From positions 496,001 to 560,000 of the forward strand of contig JAEPMI010000003.1 of assembly GCA_017644045.1 (NCBI GenBank): a stretch of 64,000 bases of DNA. Reading direction: 5' to 3'. The notes beneath the pieces are model-generated. The model did no database searches. It was not told the DNA's origin and saw only the letters and a program-made list of their open reading frames with translations. This DNA comes from Deltaproteobacteria bacterium. Lineage in GTDB: Bacteria > Myxococcota_A > Polyangia > Polyangiales > Houyiibacteriaceae. The translations under genes and the position numbers were made by a program. Positions 35,688 through 44,386 of the stretch are shown piece after piece (the first letter of the stretch is position 1; each line of letters opens with the position of its first letter).

Positions 35688-37163
35688 TCACGCCCGCGTG
35701 GGCTCTTCGAAGGTGGTGTCCTCGAGCGCGTACGCGATGGACCGGCCGCGCCGAACCCGCTCCAGCGCACCATCTTCCACGAGCGCGGCGAGCGCTGCCT
35801 GGGTGCTCCGGACGGAGATGCCGAGCTCTTCCGCGGCTTGCTTCGCGGTGCTGAGTCCGGAGCTGCCGAAGAAGACCAGGACGCGCTCCTCGGTCTCCCG
35901 GTCGCAGCGCGGGTCGGGCACCACCAGCGGCTCGTGGGGCTCGAGCCAGACCTGGCCTTCCTCGCGATGGAGGGTCGCCGAGTCACCGAGCCACGCGCGG
36001 GCGCGGTGAATCAGAACGCCGAGGACACTGCGATGCAGCTCGCGCTGATACCCGAAGAGGTATGCGCGCTCGAAGAGCTCGGCTTCGTGGAGACCCGCTC
36101 GGCCAGCAAAGGCGAGCACCGCGATCGCGGTCTCCGTTCGTCCCGGTCGCCCCTCGGGCAACGTCGGCTCTCGGAAGAGGCGCACGCCGGTCCAGAGCAC
36201 CCGTCGCGACCGACCGTCCTTCGCCACACAGACCGCGACGTCCGTGGGGAGCTCGTCGCGGCCGGCGAGGCCGACGATGCCCCTCGGCACGGTGTCGGTC
36301 TCTCCGCGCGCGAAGGCTGCGAGATCGTCGAGGTGCGAGACGTGGTCGGGGTCCAGGGCCGCGCGCGCGAGCGCCACGTCCCGCTCGAGAAAGGCGACGC
36401 CGCGGGTCGCCGCGTCGAGCGCTTCGAAGGCGGCGTCGAACGCGGGTCGGTCGCCCGCGCTCGCGGCGCCGAGAGCCCGCTGCAGCAGCGTGGGTAGCGC
36501 GTGGGCCGAACCGCGCGGAGCCTGGCCCGCGGCCATGGTGAGCTCCCACCGCAACCAGGGCAGCCACGGCGGTGGGGCGACCCGAGCGAGCGCCCGAAGG
36601 ATGCGTGCTGCGAGATAGGGGCGCCCGCTGAGGCGCCGAACGCGCGCCAGCACGACGTTGGCGAGATACGTCGACTGGGGCATGCCCTCGGTTCGCGCCA
36701 TGCGGCTCGCTCGCCGTGCATGCGTGGCGGCGTCGTCGAGCGCGCCTTCGTTCAGCGCGAGGAGCGCGCGCCGAATCGTTCGCTCGACGACGACCGCTGC
36801 CTCGTCGACCGGGTCGACCTCCCCCGCGTCGCCGGGCTCGGAGAGCTCCCCCGCACAGACCGCTGCCCACGGGTCGCCCGCCGGGTGATCGCCCTGGAGC
36901 TCGAGGAGGCGAACGAGTCCGGCGCGCCGAGAGGCGGCGCGCTGCGCCGGGCCCTCGAGGGGCTCGGCCGGCGCCGACGGGCACTGGCGATCGAGGCCGG
37001 CGAGGTAGCGGTCGAGTTGCAGCGCATATGCCCACCATCGGGCCGCCGGCTCCTCTCGGTCGCGAAGTCCTCGGAGGGCTGCGTCGACGCCATCGAAGCG
37101 CCCGACGGCGGCTTCACCGAGCGCCCGCTCGGCCGCTTCGAACGTCGCGTCGTCGGAGCCCAT
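35688..37163 (-). CDS. large regulator with two probable winged-helix domains
   Basis: The 491-residue protein is cytosolic. The first 300 residues are helical with TPR-like spacing (LARVRRLSGRPYLAARILRA). Around residues 350-430 the pattern HRSVLGVLIHRARAWLGD then HREEGQVWLEP recalls the OmpR-type winged helix. The C-terminal 60 residues (LSTAKQAAEELGISVRSTQ, LVEDGALERVRRGRSIAY) form a second winged helix-turn-helix. It heads the minus-strand signalling operon, 117 bases before the PEGA-like gene, and is divergent from the gene at 37263. It may be an effector of the kinases. Start at 37163; a longer form is possible. Confidence 0.7.
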   Translation of the reverse strand: MGSDDATFEAAERALGEAAVGRFDGVDAALRGLRDREEPAARWWAYALQLDRYLAGLDRQCPSAPAEPLEGPAQRAASRRAGLVRLLELQGDHPAGDPWAAVCAGELSEPGDAGEVDPVDEAAVVVERTIRRALLALNEGALDDAATHARRASRMARTEGMPQSTYLANVVLARVRRLSGRPYLAARILRALARVAPPPWLPWLRWELTMAAGQAPRGSAHALPTLLQRALGAASAGDRPAFDAAFEALDAATRGVAFLERDVALARAALDPDHVSHLDDLAAFARGETDTVPRGIVGLAGRDELPTDVAVCVAKDGRSRRVLWTGVRLFREPTLPEGRPGRTETAIAVLAFAGRAGLHEAELFERAYLFGYQRELHRSVLGVLIHRARAWLGDSATLHREEGQVWLEPHEPLVVPDPRCDRETEERVLVFFGSSGLSTAKQAAEELGISVRSTQAALAALVEDGALERVRRGRSIAYALEDTTFEEPTRA

Positions 37164-37262
37164 CCCTCGAAGTATGCCCGGCTCGGCGGATCCGAGGGGA
37201 CTCGATGCCGATCGGCTTCCGCGCGAGTCGCTCTTGCTGGCTGAGGCACGACGCGAGCCTTC

Positions 37263-38531
37263 GTGAGAAGATTTGCCCCAGTGATCCGCCACGTCGACGT
37301 TCCCCACGACGGACCACAGGTGCTCGCGTTCCGAGTCCCTGCCGAGCCGCTGGCGGAGTTACGCCTCGCCCTTCGGACGGCCTACGTGGACGGGGACGGG
37401 GAGGCGCTGGCACGAGTTTGGAGGCAGCTCGTTCCCTCGCATCGCGACGAGCTTCGTCGCGTGCGATGGCGGGTTCCGGGCGAGACCGTTCGGGGGTTGC
37501 TCCAAGCCATGAAGGATCGATGTCACGAAGCGCTCGAGGTGACCGCGATCCGCTCTCGCCATGGTCCGGCTCCCGAGGACGATTGCCTGTGGGTGGCGGA
37601 GGCGTGTGAAGCTCAGCTCGCCGCTCTGAGCTCGCGCTCGGTCGACTTCGCCCCGAGTCGCTGGCTCTTCGAAGCCCTTCGCATCCGTTTTCAGCTGCGA
37701 GCCGGTTGGAATCCCGCCGAAGGTCACTATCCGCTCAACTTCCAGTGGGCGTTCTGGGCGCGGTGGGTCGAGGCGTTCGACCAGCGCTCGACTGCGGAAG
37801 ACTGGGGGGAGGAGCTCGAGGAGCCCGTCGATGAGGGGTTGCTCTCGCGTGTCGGAAAGGTCGAGTTCCTCCAGACCATGGTGAACCCGCGCACCTTCGC
37901 GGTGTCGGTCGGGGAGCCCATCACGTTGGAGGAGGCCGCGGAGGAGCACGTCGACTTCCTGGGCAACTGCAACCACCTCCGATTCGGAGATGGTGAGACG
38001 TCGTCATCGATGGGCACGTGGGAAGCGGCCTGTCGCGCGATGCGGGTACCAGCCATGCTCGAGTCCTTGGTCGGTCCGTGGGTCCCGTCCGCCGGGCCAG
38101 GACCCTTCGTGCCCATTCCTGATGCTGCGGAGCCACTGGTCTCACAGAGCCCCCAGGTGCTGCCGCTGTTTCGCTACGGCTGGGCTCGTGGGGAGCGAGA
38201 AGCTGCGTCGTGGTGGTGGTGCTTGAGCGGCGACGGACTAGGCGGCGCGCTCCAGGCGATTCCCGAGCAGCCCGTGAGAGTCGAGCACGATCACTCCCCG
38301 AGCGACGTCGATGGCGAGGGCTTCCGCTGGGTGTCGTGGGAGGCCGCTGCCGACTCGCACTGGACTCTCTGCCGGGAACGGTGGGCCGATCTCCTGGCCG
38401 ATGCGCAACGATCGAGCGATGCGATCCTGCTGACGCACTGGCTGCCGGACGATCAAGGAACGCGAATTTCCCCTCTCGAGGAGGACATGGGTACTCGGCA
38501 TCTGCGGCCCGCGCTACGCGCAGTCGATTGA
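37263..38531 (+). CDS. hypothetical protein
   Basis: A 422-residue soluble protein without signal peptide or membrane segment, rich in Trp, Glu and Arg. Segments that look conserved are RIRFQLRAGWNPAEGHYPLNF, QWAFWARWVEAFDQRS and WWWCLSGDGLGG. No family is recognised. GTG at 37263 or 37281 may start it. It is divergent from the regulator at 35688-37163, with 99 bases between, and is followed after 24 bases by another hypothetical gene, so the three may share control. Confidence 0.6.
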   Translation: MRRFAPVIRHVDVPHDGPQVLAFRVPAEPLAELRLALRTAYVDGDGEALARVWRQLVPSHRDELRRVRWRVPGETVRGLLQAMKDRCHEALEVTAIRSRHGPAPEDDCLWVAEACEAQLAALSSRSVDFAPSRWLFEALRIRFQLRAGWNPAEGHYPLNFQWAFWARWVEAFDQRSTAEDWGEELEEPVDEGLLSRVGKVEFLQTMVNPRTFAVSVGEPITLEEAAEEHVDFLGNCNHLRFGDGETSSSMGTWEAACRAMRVPAMLESLVGPWVPSAGPGPFVPIPDAAEPLVSQSPQVLPLFRYGWARGEREAASWWWCLSGDGLGGALQAIPEQPVRVEHDHSPSDVDGEGFRWVSWEAAADSHWTLCRERWADLLADAQRSSDAILLTHWLPDDQGTRISPLEEDMGTRHLRPALRAVD

Positions 38532-38555
38532 CGGCTCGATGGTCTAGGCTAGGGC

Positions 38556-39014
38556 ATGGACTTGCTGTCGACCGACGGGCTCAGCCTCAACGCGAACACG
38601 ACCTTCCTCGACTACGACTGCGGGATCGGGAGAGTCGCGGATCGCGAGGCACTGGTCGGTGACCTGCCGGGCCTCGTGCACGACGTCGCTGCGGGCCAGC
38701 TCGAGTTCCTCATCGTCACGGTGACGGACGGCAGCTTTCTCCAGGCGGCGGCGATCACCAGCTCCGATGGTCGCGTCATCCTCGAGTGGCAGCGACGCGA
38801 CGGCGGGGCTCCCGTTCACTACCGACTGGTCACGACGGCGACCTTGGGCGGGCCTCGGGTGGCGCCGCGTCGCGCGGGCTATCAGGGCGATCTGGAGGTC
38901 GAGGGCTTCACGGTGGAATACGCCGTCCAGCACTTCGTCTCGTTCGTCGAGAGAGGCACGCCGGCGCCGGGGGCCTACCTGCACGACGTGTCCGCCAGCT
39001 ACCTCGGTTCTTGA
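38556..39014 (+). CDS. hypothetical protein
   Basis: A 152-residue protein with mixed alpha/beta character and no export signal. It has repeated strand patterns (LEFLIVTVTDGSFLQAAAI, GRVILEWQRRDG, FTVEYAVQHFVSFVERG). Not recognised; it might be a small immunity-like or binding protein, but nothing supports this directly. It lies 24 bases downstream of the 37263 gene and converges on the MopE-like gene with three bases between stops. Confidence 0.55.
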   Translation: MDLLSTDGLSLNANTTFLDYDCGIGRVADREALVGDLPGLVHDVAAGQLEFLIVTVTDGSFLQAAAITSSDGRVILEWQRRDGGAPVHYRLVTTATLGGPRVAPRRAGYQGDLEVEGFTVEYAVQHFVSFVERGTPAPGAYLHDVSASYLGS

Positions 39015-39017
39015 AGG

Positions 39018-42000
39018 TCACCAGAGAACGCGTAGGGCGTTCGCGTCGGTGTCGACGATCGCGGCGTGGCCCTGCCAGAGGCCCATGTCGCCGATGGCGC
39101 CGAGGCGCGCGCTGGTGCCGGGGCCGCCGTCGCCGCTGTCGCCGGGCATGTCGTAGCTGCCGACGACGGTCTCGATGGTGCCGGCGGGCGTGATGCGGCG
39201 GACCCGTGCGTGGCTCTCCTCGGCGAGGAGGAGGTCGCCGCTCGGAAGGGTGACCAGCATGCCCGCGTCGATGAGCGCGTCGGTGGCCGGGATGCCGTTC
39301 GAGGTGGCGTCGCTTCCGCCGCCGGCGACGAGGGTCATTCCCCCATCCGGCTGGAGCCGGACCACGCAATCGAAGTTGCCGGGGTTGCAGCGGCCCAGGA
39401 CGTAGACCGCGTCGCCCGGACCCGGGGCGGGAGCGGCCGTGGGGGCGGCACCGAGGAACTGCAGGGCGCCGCCGTGGGGGAACTCTGCGGCCAGGTGGAT
39501 GATGCCGGCGGCGTCGACGTAGCGGATTCGAGAGCTGGCGATCACCCAGAGGAGGCCATTGGCGCTGTACACGAGGTCGCTGACCCCGGAGAGCTGCGCA
39601 TTCACGGCGGGGCCGCCGTCGCCGGCGGCGCCAGTGGATCCGTTGCCAGCCACGAGCTCGAGCAGACCCGTCGCCAGATCGACGGCCCACACACGGCGCG
39701 TCTGCTCGAAGAGCAACCGGTCCCCAGCCGCGTCGTAGGCCATGATGAGGTTCCTCGTGGGCGTGCCGATCTCGGTCACCGACCGACCTTCGGCGGGCCC
39801 CGCACCCCCATAGAAGCCGAGCGCCGTGACCTCGCCCGCCGGATCGATGCGCTGCATCGATCCGTCCCAGCCGACATAGAGAGTGCCGTCGGGGGCGCTC
39901 ACCACGTCGCTCCATCCGTCGGTGCCCGAGGTGAGCCAGGCCTTCTGCGGCAGGATGCTGACGATGCCGTAGCGTGGGCCGTTGAGGGCGCTGAACAGCG
40001 TCCCGGGCGTGGGCGCGATGCCGGTGAGGTCGGCGCTGACCGTGGTCGCACCTGCCGAGGCGAGCTCGACGGTCGCGCTTCCGACCGCGAGTCCCGCGCG
40101 TACGGGGAAGGAGACTTCGCCGGCGGCGTCGGTGGTGCGCAGGTCACCGCTCTCGGGGACGTGCACGCCGCTGGTGAGCCGAACGGTCCGACCAGGGAGC
40201 GGTGTTCCGCCGAGGGTCTCGACCCGGGCCACCAGCGGCATGGCGAAGGGCTCGTGAATCGGCGCGCTCTGCCCGTCGCCGCTGACGACGACCACCCGGG
40301 CGCAGCTCCCCGCGCAGTCCGGGTCGTCGCAGTCGAGGGCGCCATCGCAGTCGTTGTCGCTCAGGTCGTCGCAGAGCTCGGTTCCGGCGGGGTTCGCCCC
40401 CGCGGCCCCGTCGTCGCAGTCGCGCGCGTCGGCGACGTAGCCGGTCGGCGCCCCACACGCTTCGAGGGGCGCGCCAGGATTGCCGTAGCCGTCGCCGTCG
40501 GTGTCGGCGTAGTAGGTCATCGCGAGCGCGGCCTCGTCCACCGAGCCGTCGCAGTCGTCGTCTCGACCGATCGTCGAGCCGCAGTCGTCGGGCACCAGCG
40601 GGTTCACCCCCGGCTCCGCGTCGTCGCAGTCGCCGCTACGGGTCACGGTGCCCGTGGGCTGGGTGCAGCCGCTCATCGGTGCGCCCGCGCCGTAGCCGTC
40701 GCCGTCCGCGTCGGCGTAGAACACGCGGGCCGCGGGGCTCTCGTCGGTGCGACCGTCGCAGTCGTCGTCCACGCCCGTGAGGCCGGCGCAGTCGTCCAGT
40801 CGGCCGGGGCTCACCCGGGGATCGGCGTCGTCGCAGTCGCCGCTGCGCCGAGCGCGGCCGACGTCGAAGAGGCAGCTGAAGAGCGGGTCGCCCGTCCCCC
40901 AACCGTCGCGGTCTTCGTCGGTGTAGAAGAGCGAGGGGTTGCCGCCTTCGTCGACGGTGCCGTCGCAGTCGTCGTCGATGGCCGGCTGTCCGCCGCAGGC
41001 GTCCGCGGCGGTCGGTCGCGTGGCGCGGTTGGTGTCGTCGCAGTCATCGGCGTTGGTCACCCGGCCAGGGATGGGCATGCAGGAGCTGACCATGTCGTCC
41101 GGGGCACCGAACCCGTCGCCATCGGCGTCGGCGTACCAGGCGATCTCGTCGGCGCCCTCGTCCACCGTTCCGTCGCAGTCGTTGTCGGCGCCGTCGCAGA
41201 GCTCGGGGGCACCGTCGCGCGTGTTGGGGTCTCGGTCGTCGCAGTCGGCGGTCGGTGCGTCGCAGCGCTCGTCCGGCAGTCCGTCTCGGTCGTCGTCTTC
41301 GCCGTCGCCCACGGCGATCCAGTAGTCCGCTCGGCCGTTGCAGTCGTCGTCCCGTCCGTTGCAGCGCTCCGCGGCCTCGGGGTTCACCGTGGCGTCGTCG
41401 TCGTCGCAGTCGCCCGGACGAATCGCGCGCCCCTCGGGAGGCACGCAGCTCTCGACGGAGGGGTCGGCGGCGCTGACGATGCCCCAGCCGTCGCCGTCAC
41501 GGTCGACGTACCAGGGGATGGCGATGGCGTCCTCGTCGACCACCCCATCGCAGTCGTTGTCTTCCCCGTCGCAGATCTCCGGAGCGGTCGGGCGGACCGA
41601 GGCCACGGTGTCGTCGCAGTCGCCAGCGGCGCTCGCGTAGCCGGGTGCACCGGGGCAGGCCAGGGTCTCGCTGCCGGCGGCGCCCACTCCGTCGTGGTCG
41701 GCGTCGCGGAAGAGCTCGAGGGTGAGGCCCTCGTCGACGGCGCCGTCGCAGTCGTTGTCCGCGCCGTCGCAGACCTCCGGCGAGCCGGGCGACGCCGCGC
41801 GGTCGTTGTCGTTGCAGTCCAACCCGCAGTCGGCGCCGTTGCAGCAGAGGTTGCTGATCAGCCCATCGCCATCGAGGTCGCGGTCGCCCAAGGTGTCGGG
41901 GCGACAGTCTTCGTCTCGTCCCTCCGCGTCGCAGATCTCCACGGCGGAAGGGTTTCGCTCGGCGTCCGCGTCGTCGCAGTCGTCGCCGCCGCATTCCGTC

Positions 42001-42308
42001 GCCTGGTGGCCGTCGCCATCCGCGTCGGGCTCGACCGCGCAGACGGTCTCGCAGACCCGGTCGGCCTCTCGGCAGACCTGAGTGGGCATGCAGCTGGTCG
42101 CGCCCGACACGCAGCCGCTGGGATCCGCGGCGGGGTCGCCCGGCAAGCACTGCTCGACGCCGTTGCAGTAGACGCCGTCATCGCAGTCGGCGTGCGCGGA
42201 ACACACCACCGATGCGTCGGTCCCGGGGGAGTCGTCGTCGCCGCAGCCGGCGATCAGGAGGAGAGTGAGCGCGACTGCGCGCGCGGCGAGACTCGGCGTG
42301 GGCGACAA
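39018..42308 (-). CDS. MopE-like lipoprotein: nine Asp-repeat units, Ig-like domain, NHL-like propeller
   Basis: The 1096-residue product has a lipoprotein signal (Cys22) and a Cys-rich start. Nine units follow of the MopE-type pattern xDCDDxDxxxxPxxxExCDGxDNDCDGxVDE, from about residue 105 to 665, separated by DADGDGFG-like calcium motifs. Then comes a beta domain at about 670-775 (RVVVVSGDG, GRTVRLTSG, GEVSFPVRAG) like a Big-1/invasin module, and a C-terminal region with NHL-type propeller repeats (GDGGPAVNAQLSGVSDLVYS, GDGGPGTSARLGAIGDMG). It is an extracellular calcium-binding surface protein; binding partners are unknown. Confidence 0.88.
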   Translation of the reverse strand: MSPTPSLAARAVALTLLLIAGCGDDDSPGTDASVVCSAHADCDDGVYCNGVEQCLPGDPAADPSGCVSGATSCMPTQVCREADRVCETVCAVEPDADGDGHQATECGGDDCDDADAERNPSAVEICDAEGRDEDCRPDTLGDRDLDGDGLISNLCCNGADCGLDCNDNDRAASPGSPEVCDGADNDCDGAVDEGLTLELFRDADHDGVGAAGSETLACPGAPGYASAAGDCDDTVASVRPTAPEICDGEDNDCDGVVDEDAIAIPWYVDRDGDGWGIVSAADPSVESCVPPEGRAIRPGDCDDDDATVNPEAAERCNGRDDDCNGRADYWIAVGDGEDDDRDGLPDERCDAPTADCDDRDPNTRDGAPELCDGADNDCDGTVDEGADEIAWYADADGDGFGAPDDMVSSCMPIPGRVTNADDCDDTNRATRPTAADACGGQPAIDDDCDGTVDEGGNPSLFYTDEDRDGWGTGDPLFSCLFDVGRARRSGDCDDADPRVSPGRLDDCAGLTGVDDDCDGRTDESPAARVFYADADGDGYGAGAPMSGCTQPTGTVTRSGDCDDAEPGVNPLVPDDCGSTIGRDDDCDGSVDEAALAMTYYADTDGDGYGNPGAPLEACGAPTGYVADARDCDDGAAGANPAGTELCDDLSDNDCDGALDCDDPDCAGSCARVVVVSGDGQSAPIHEPFAMPLVARVETLGGTPLPGRTVRLTSGVHVPESGDLRTTDAAGEVSFPVRAGLAVGSATVELASAGATTVSADLTGIAPTPGTLFSALNGPRYGIVSILPQKAWLTSGTDGWSDVVSAPDGTLYVGWDGSMQRIDPAGEVTALGFYGGAGPAEGRSVTEIGTPTRNLIMAYDAAGDRLLFEQTRRVWAVDLATGLLELVAGNGSTGAAGDGGPAVNAQLSGVSDLVYSANGLLWVIASSRIRYVDAAGIIHLAAEFPHGGALQFLGAAPTAAPAPGPGDAVYVLGRCNPGNFDCVVRLQPDGGMTLVAGGGSDATSNGIPATDALIDAGMLVTLPSGDLLLAEESHARVRRITPAGTIETVVGSYDMPGDSGDGGPGTSARLGAIGDMGLWQGHAAIVDTDANALRVLW
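40305..42000 (-). repeat. tandem MopE-type Asp-repeat coding region
   Basis: Nine imperfect units of about 60 codons encode DCDD and DNDCDGxVDE motifs. The DNA shows recurring GTCGTCGCAGTC on the plus strand. It is protein-level repetition rather than a CRISPR-like array, since unit lengths and sequences vary. Confidence 0.8.
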
Positions 42309-42338
42309 AGCGGTCGCACCCTTTCATGAACGCTCTTC

Positions 42339-42357
42339 GTTTGCCACAACGGCAAAC
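42339..42357 (-). promoter_or_regulatory. hairpin upstream of the MopE-like gene
   Basis: GTTTGCC and GGCAAAC arms pair perfectly around ACAAC, 31 bases before the start at 42308. It could be an operator for the MopE-like gene or a terminator for the gene at 42393. Confidence 0.4.
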
Positions 42358-42392
42358 CGCGGTCTGGCTCGCTCGTCGGCGCGACCGTTAGG

Positions 42393-43046
42393 TCAGCTCG
42401 AATGCGTCTTCGGCGGGGTTCGACCCTGCGTCGCCCAGAGCGCGGCGAGCGCGTCTTCGGCGTCACGATCGCCCATGCCCATGGCGTGCGCGAGAAGCCC
42501 GCGTTCGGCTTCGTCGGGGGAGCCGCTCGTGAGCTCGAGGTAGTGCGCGAGCGGCCGTACGTCGTCTTCGATCGGTGGCAGCCAGGGAGCGGTCGCCTCG
42601 AAGTCGAGCTCGACCGCCGGTTCCTCGAAGCTCACGCCGAGCTCCGCGAAGACCTCGCGCACGAGCTCGATGGTCTCCGCTTCCTCGCCGTACGACGCCA
42701 GGGTGGCGACGAAGCCGCGAAGGAAGCGAGCCGTGTCGGGCGCGAGGTAGTGGAGCGTGTCGTCCTCGTGCTCCCAGTAGACCCACGGGAGGATCCCACC
42801 GGCGCCTCGCGCGTTCGGGTGCAGGTAGAGGCCGTACGCCGAGCCGCCACCGTTCATCGCGATGACGAAGAACCACGGGTTGCGGCAGTCGATCTCGTCC
42901 GCCGTCGAAGGCCAGGGCTGGAAGCCGCCGAGGTCGAGCTGCTCGCGGAAGTCGTCATCGGCGTCCACCCGCTCGAGCAGTCGGCGCAGGAGCGGTTCGA
43001 TCGGCACGGAGTGAGTGTCGATGGCTGCGAAGAGATCTTCGGTCAC
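42393..43046 (-). CDS. paralogue of the 13316-14209 protein, unknown function
   Basis: The 217-residue protein shares its body with the C-terminal domain of the protein at 13316-14209: NPWFFVIAMNGGGSAYGLYLHP, WVYWEHEDDTLHYLA, WLPPIEDDVRPLAHYLE and a final helix with Trp. It lacks that protein's N-terminal cold-shock-like module. Start set at GTG 43046, which overlaps the upstream gene's stop (GTGA). The strongly conserved NGGGSAYGLY suggests a ligand site. Function unknown. Confidence 0.75.
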   Translation of the reverse strand: MTEDLFAAIDTHSVPIEPLLRRLLERVDADDDFREQLDLGGFQPWPSTADEIDCRNPWFFVIAMNGGGSAYGLYLHPNARGAGGILPWVYWEHEDDTLHYLAPDTARFLRGFVATLASYGEEAETIELVREVFAELGVSFEEPAVELDFEATAPWLPPIEDDVRPLAHYLELTSGSPDEAERGLLAHAMGMGDRDAEDALAALWATQGRTPPKTHSS

Positions 43047-43531
43047 GTGCCGGCTCCGAGTGGACGAAGCACGAAGACGTGGAGCTCGCCCCACGACATC
43101 CCCAGGTGACCGAAGCCGGGCAACGAGCCCTCGCGAGGCGCGCGCGGGAAGAGCCAGAGCCCCTCCACCTCCACGAGCCGTTCGCCCGGGCCGTGCTCGA
43201 CGTTCACCCGAGGTTGCAGCCACGCGCCCGCGAGGGACGAGGACTCGAAGCCGCGTGACCACGTGCCACGCACGCGAATGGTCTTGCCATGCCACGCGAC
43301 CGGGTCGGCCCGCAGTTGCGCTTCGTCCACGTCGATGACCTGCGAACCATCGAAGACGAAGCGCTCGGCCATCTGCCGCGCCTCGAGGACACGCGCCGCG
43401 TCGGGATCCGGCGCTCGCGGAGCGACCGCTGCCGGATTGTCGGCCGAATAGCGGAGCTGGTGCCGAACGCCGAGCCAGATGCCGAGTCCGGTCAGGAGCA
43501 GGAACGCGACGATGATGAGTGCGGGGATCAT
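43043..43531 (-). CDS. small membrane-anchored protein
   Basis: A 162-residue protein with a single N-terminal membrane segment (MIPALIIVAFLLLTGLGIWLG) and a soluble domain. The domain's GKTIRVRGTWSRGF strand recalls OB-like nucleic-acid or oligosaccharide binding folds, but the similarity is weak. Start chosen at ATG 43531, as an upstream alternative would cross into the divergent protease promoter. It overlaps the next gene by four bases. Function unknown. Confidence 0.65.
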   Translation of the reverse strand: MIPALIIVAFLLLTGLGIWLGVRHQLRYSADNPAAVAPRAPDPDAARVLEARQMAERFVFDGSQVIDVDEAQLRADPVAWHGKTIRVRGTWSRGFESSSLAGAWLQPRVNVEHGPGERLVEVEGLWLFPRAPREGSLPGFGHLGMSWGELHVFVLRPLGAGT

Positions 43532-43589
43532 GGTCGGCTCTCGGTACGTCGAGCCCCCGGAGAAGCTACCCATCGAACTTCCGCGTACC

Positions 43590-44336
43590 ATGGGCGACGT
43601 GAAGCGAGTCGCGCTGGCGTCGATGGTCTGGTTCCTGGTGACCGCCGTCTACGGCGGCGAGCCGGTGCCCGCCACGGACGGCGCGGCGGCGGTCCACTTC
43701 ACCTGGTGGACGAGCGGCCAGAGCGGCGGCTGTAGCGGTGCGCTCATCGCTCCACGAGCCGTGCTGACCGCGGCGCACTGCGTGCGCACACCGAGGGGCC
43801 GCGGCCGCCGCGTGCGCCGGGTGGTCATCGGGAACACCAACGGTTCTCTGCAGCGCCTGCCCGTCGCTTCGGTCCACGTCCACCCCGACTACGATCCCCC
43901 GCACCCCGAGCGCGGTTTGGACCTCGCCGTTCTCGTGCTCGGAGAGGACGCGAGCGCCGTGCCGCTTCGGCGAGTCGGAGCCGACGACGATCTTCAGGGG
44001 AAGCCCGTCCGCATTTGGGGCTTCGGAACGACGCGCGCCCGGTCGAGCCGTCACGGCCGACTTCGCGAAGCGCGGCTCGAGCTGCTCTCACCCTTCGCGT
44101 GTTTCAGCGGACCGGTGCAGGAGATGGCCCGCACGCGCATGTGCGCCGCCAGCCCGACGGCGGGCGTGTGCCCCGGCGACTCGGGCGCGCCGGTGCTCGT
44201 CGAGACGGGCGCCGGCTGGCGTCAGCTCGGCGTGGTGAGCGTCGCCATCGACAATCGAGCGCGGTGCACCGAGTCGGCGACCGTGATGACCCGCGTGAGC
44301 GCCTTCGGCGACTGGATCGACGGCGTCCTTCCCTGA
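43590..44336 (+). CDS. secreted trypsin-like serine protease (S1)
   Basis: The 248-residue product has an N-terminal signal peptide (RVALASMVWFLVTAVYGG) and a chymotrypsin-fold protease. The triad is His63 (LTAAHC), Asp111 (LDLAVLVLG) and Ser198 (CPGDSGAPV). Cysteine positions fit disulfides of the family. It is probably an extracellular or periplasmic endopeptidase. ATG at 43590 or GTG at 43599 could start it. It is divergent from the small membrane protein, 58 bases apart. Confidence 0.88.
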   Translation: MGDVKRVALASMVWFLVTAVYGGEPVPATDGAAAVHFTWWTSGQSGGCSGALIAPRAVLTAAHCVRTPRGRGRRVRRVVIGNTNGSLQRLPVASVHVHPDYDPPHPERGLDLAVLVLGEDASAVPLRRVGADDDLQGKPVRIWGFGTTRARSSRHGRLREARLELLSPFACFSGPVQEMARTRMCAASPTAGVCPGDSGAPVLVETGAGWRQLGVVSVAIDNRARCTESATVMTRVSAFGDWIDGVLP

Positions 44337-44386
44337 CGCGCGTCTCGACGCTTGCTCTGCGAGTCGGCAATCGGTAGCAGCGTCTC

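Noticed and set aside
40305-42000. Regularly spaced repeats that might suggest a CRISPR array
   Set aside because: Unit sequences vary, lengths are near 180 bases, and all code for a known calcium-type protein motif.
39066-42329. A 1087-codon open frame on the plus strand opposite the MopE-like gene
   Set aside because: Long antisense frames are expected in G/C-rich coding DNA. It has repetitive Val/Ala/Arg composition, no domains, and the minus-strand product is clearly real.
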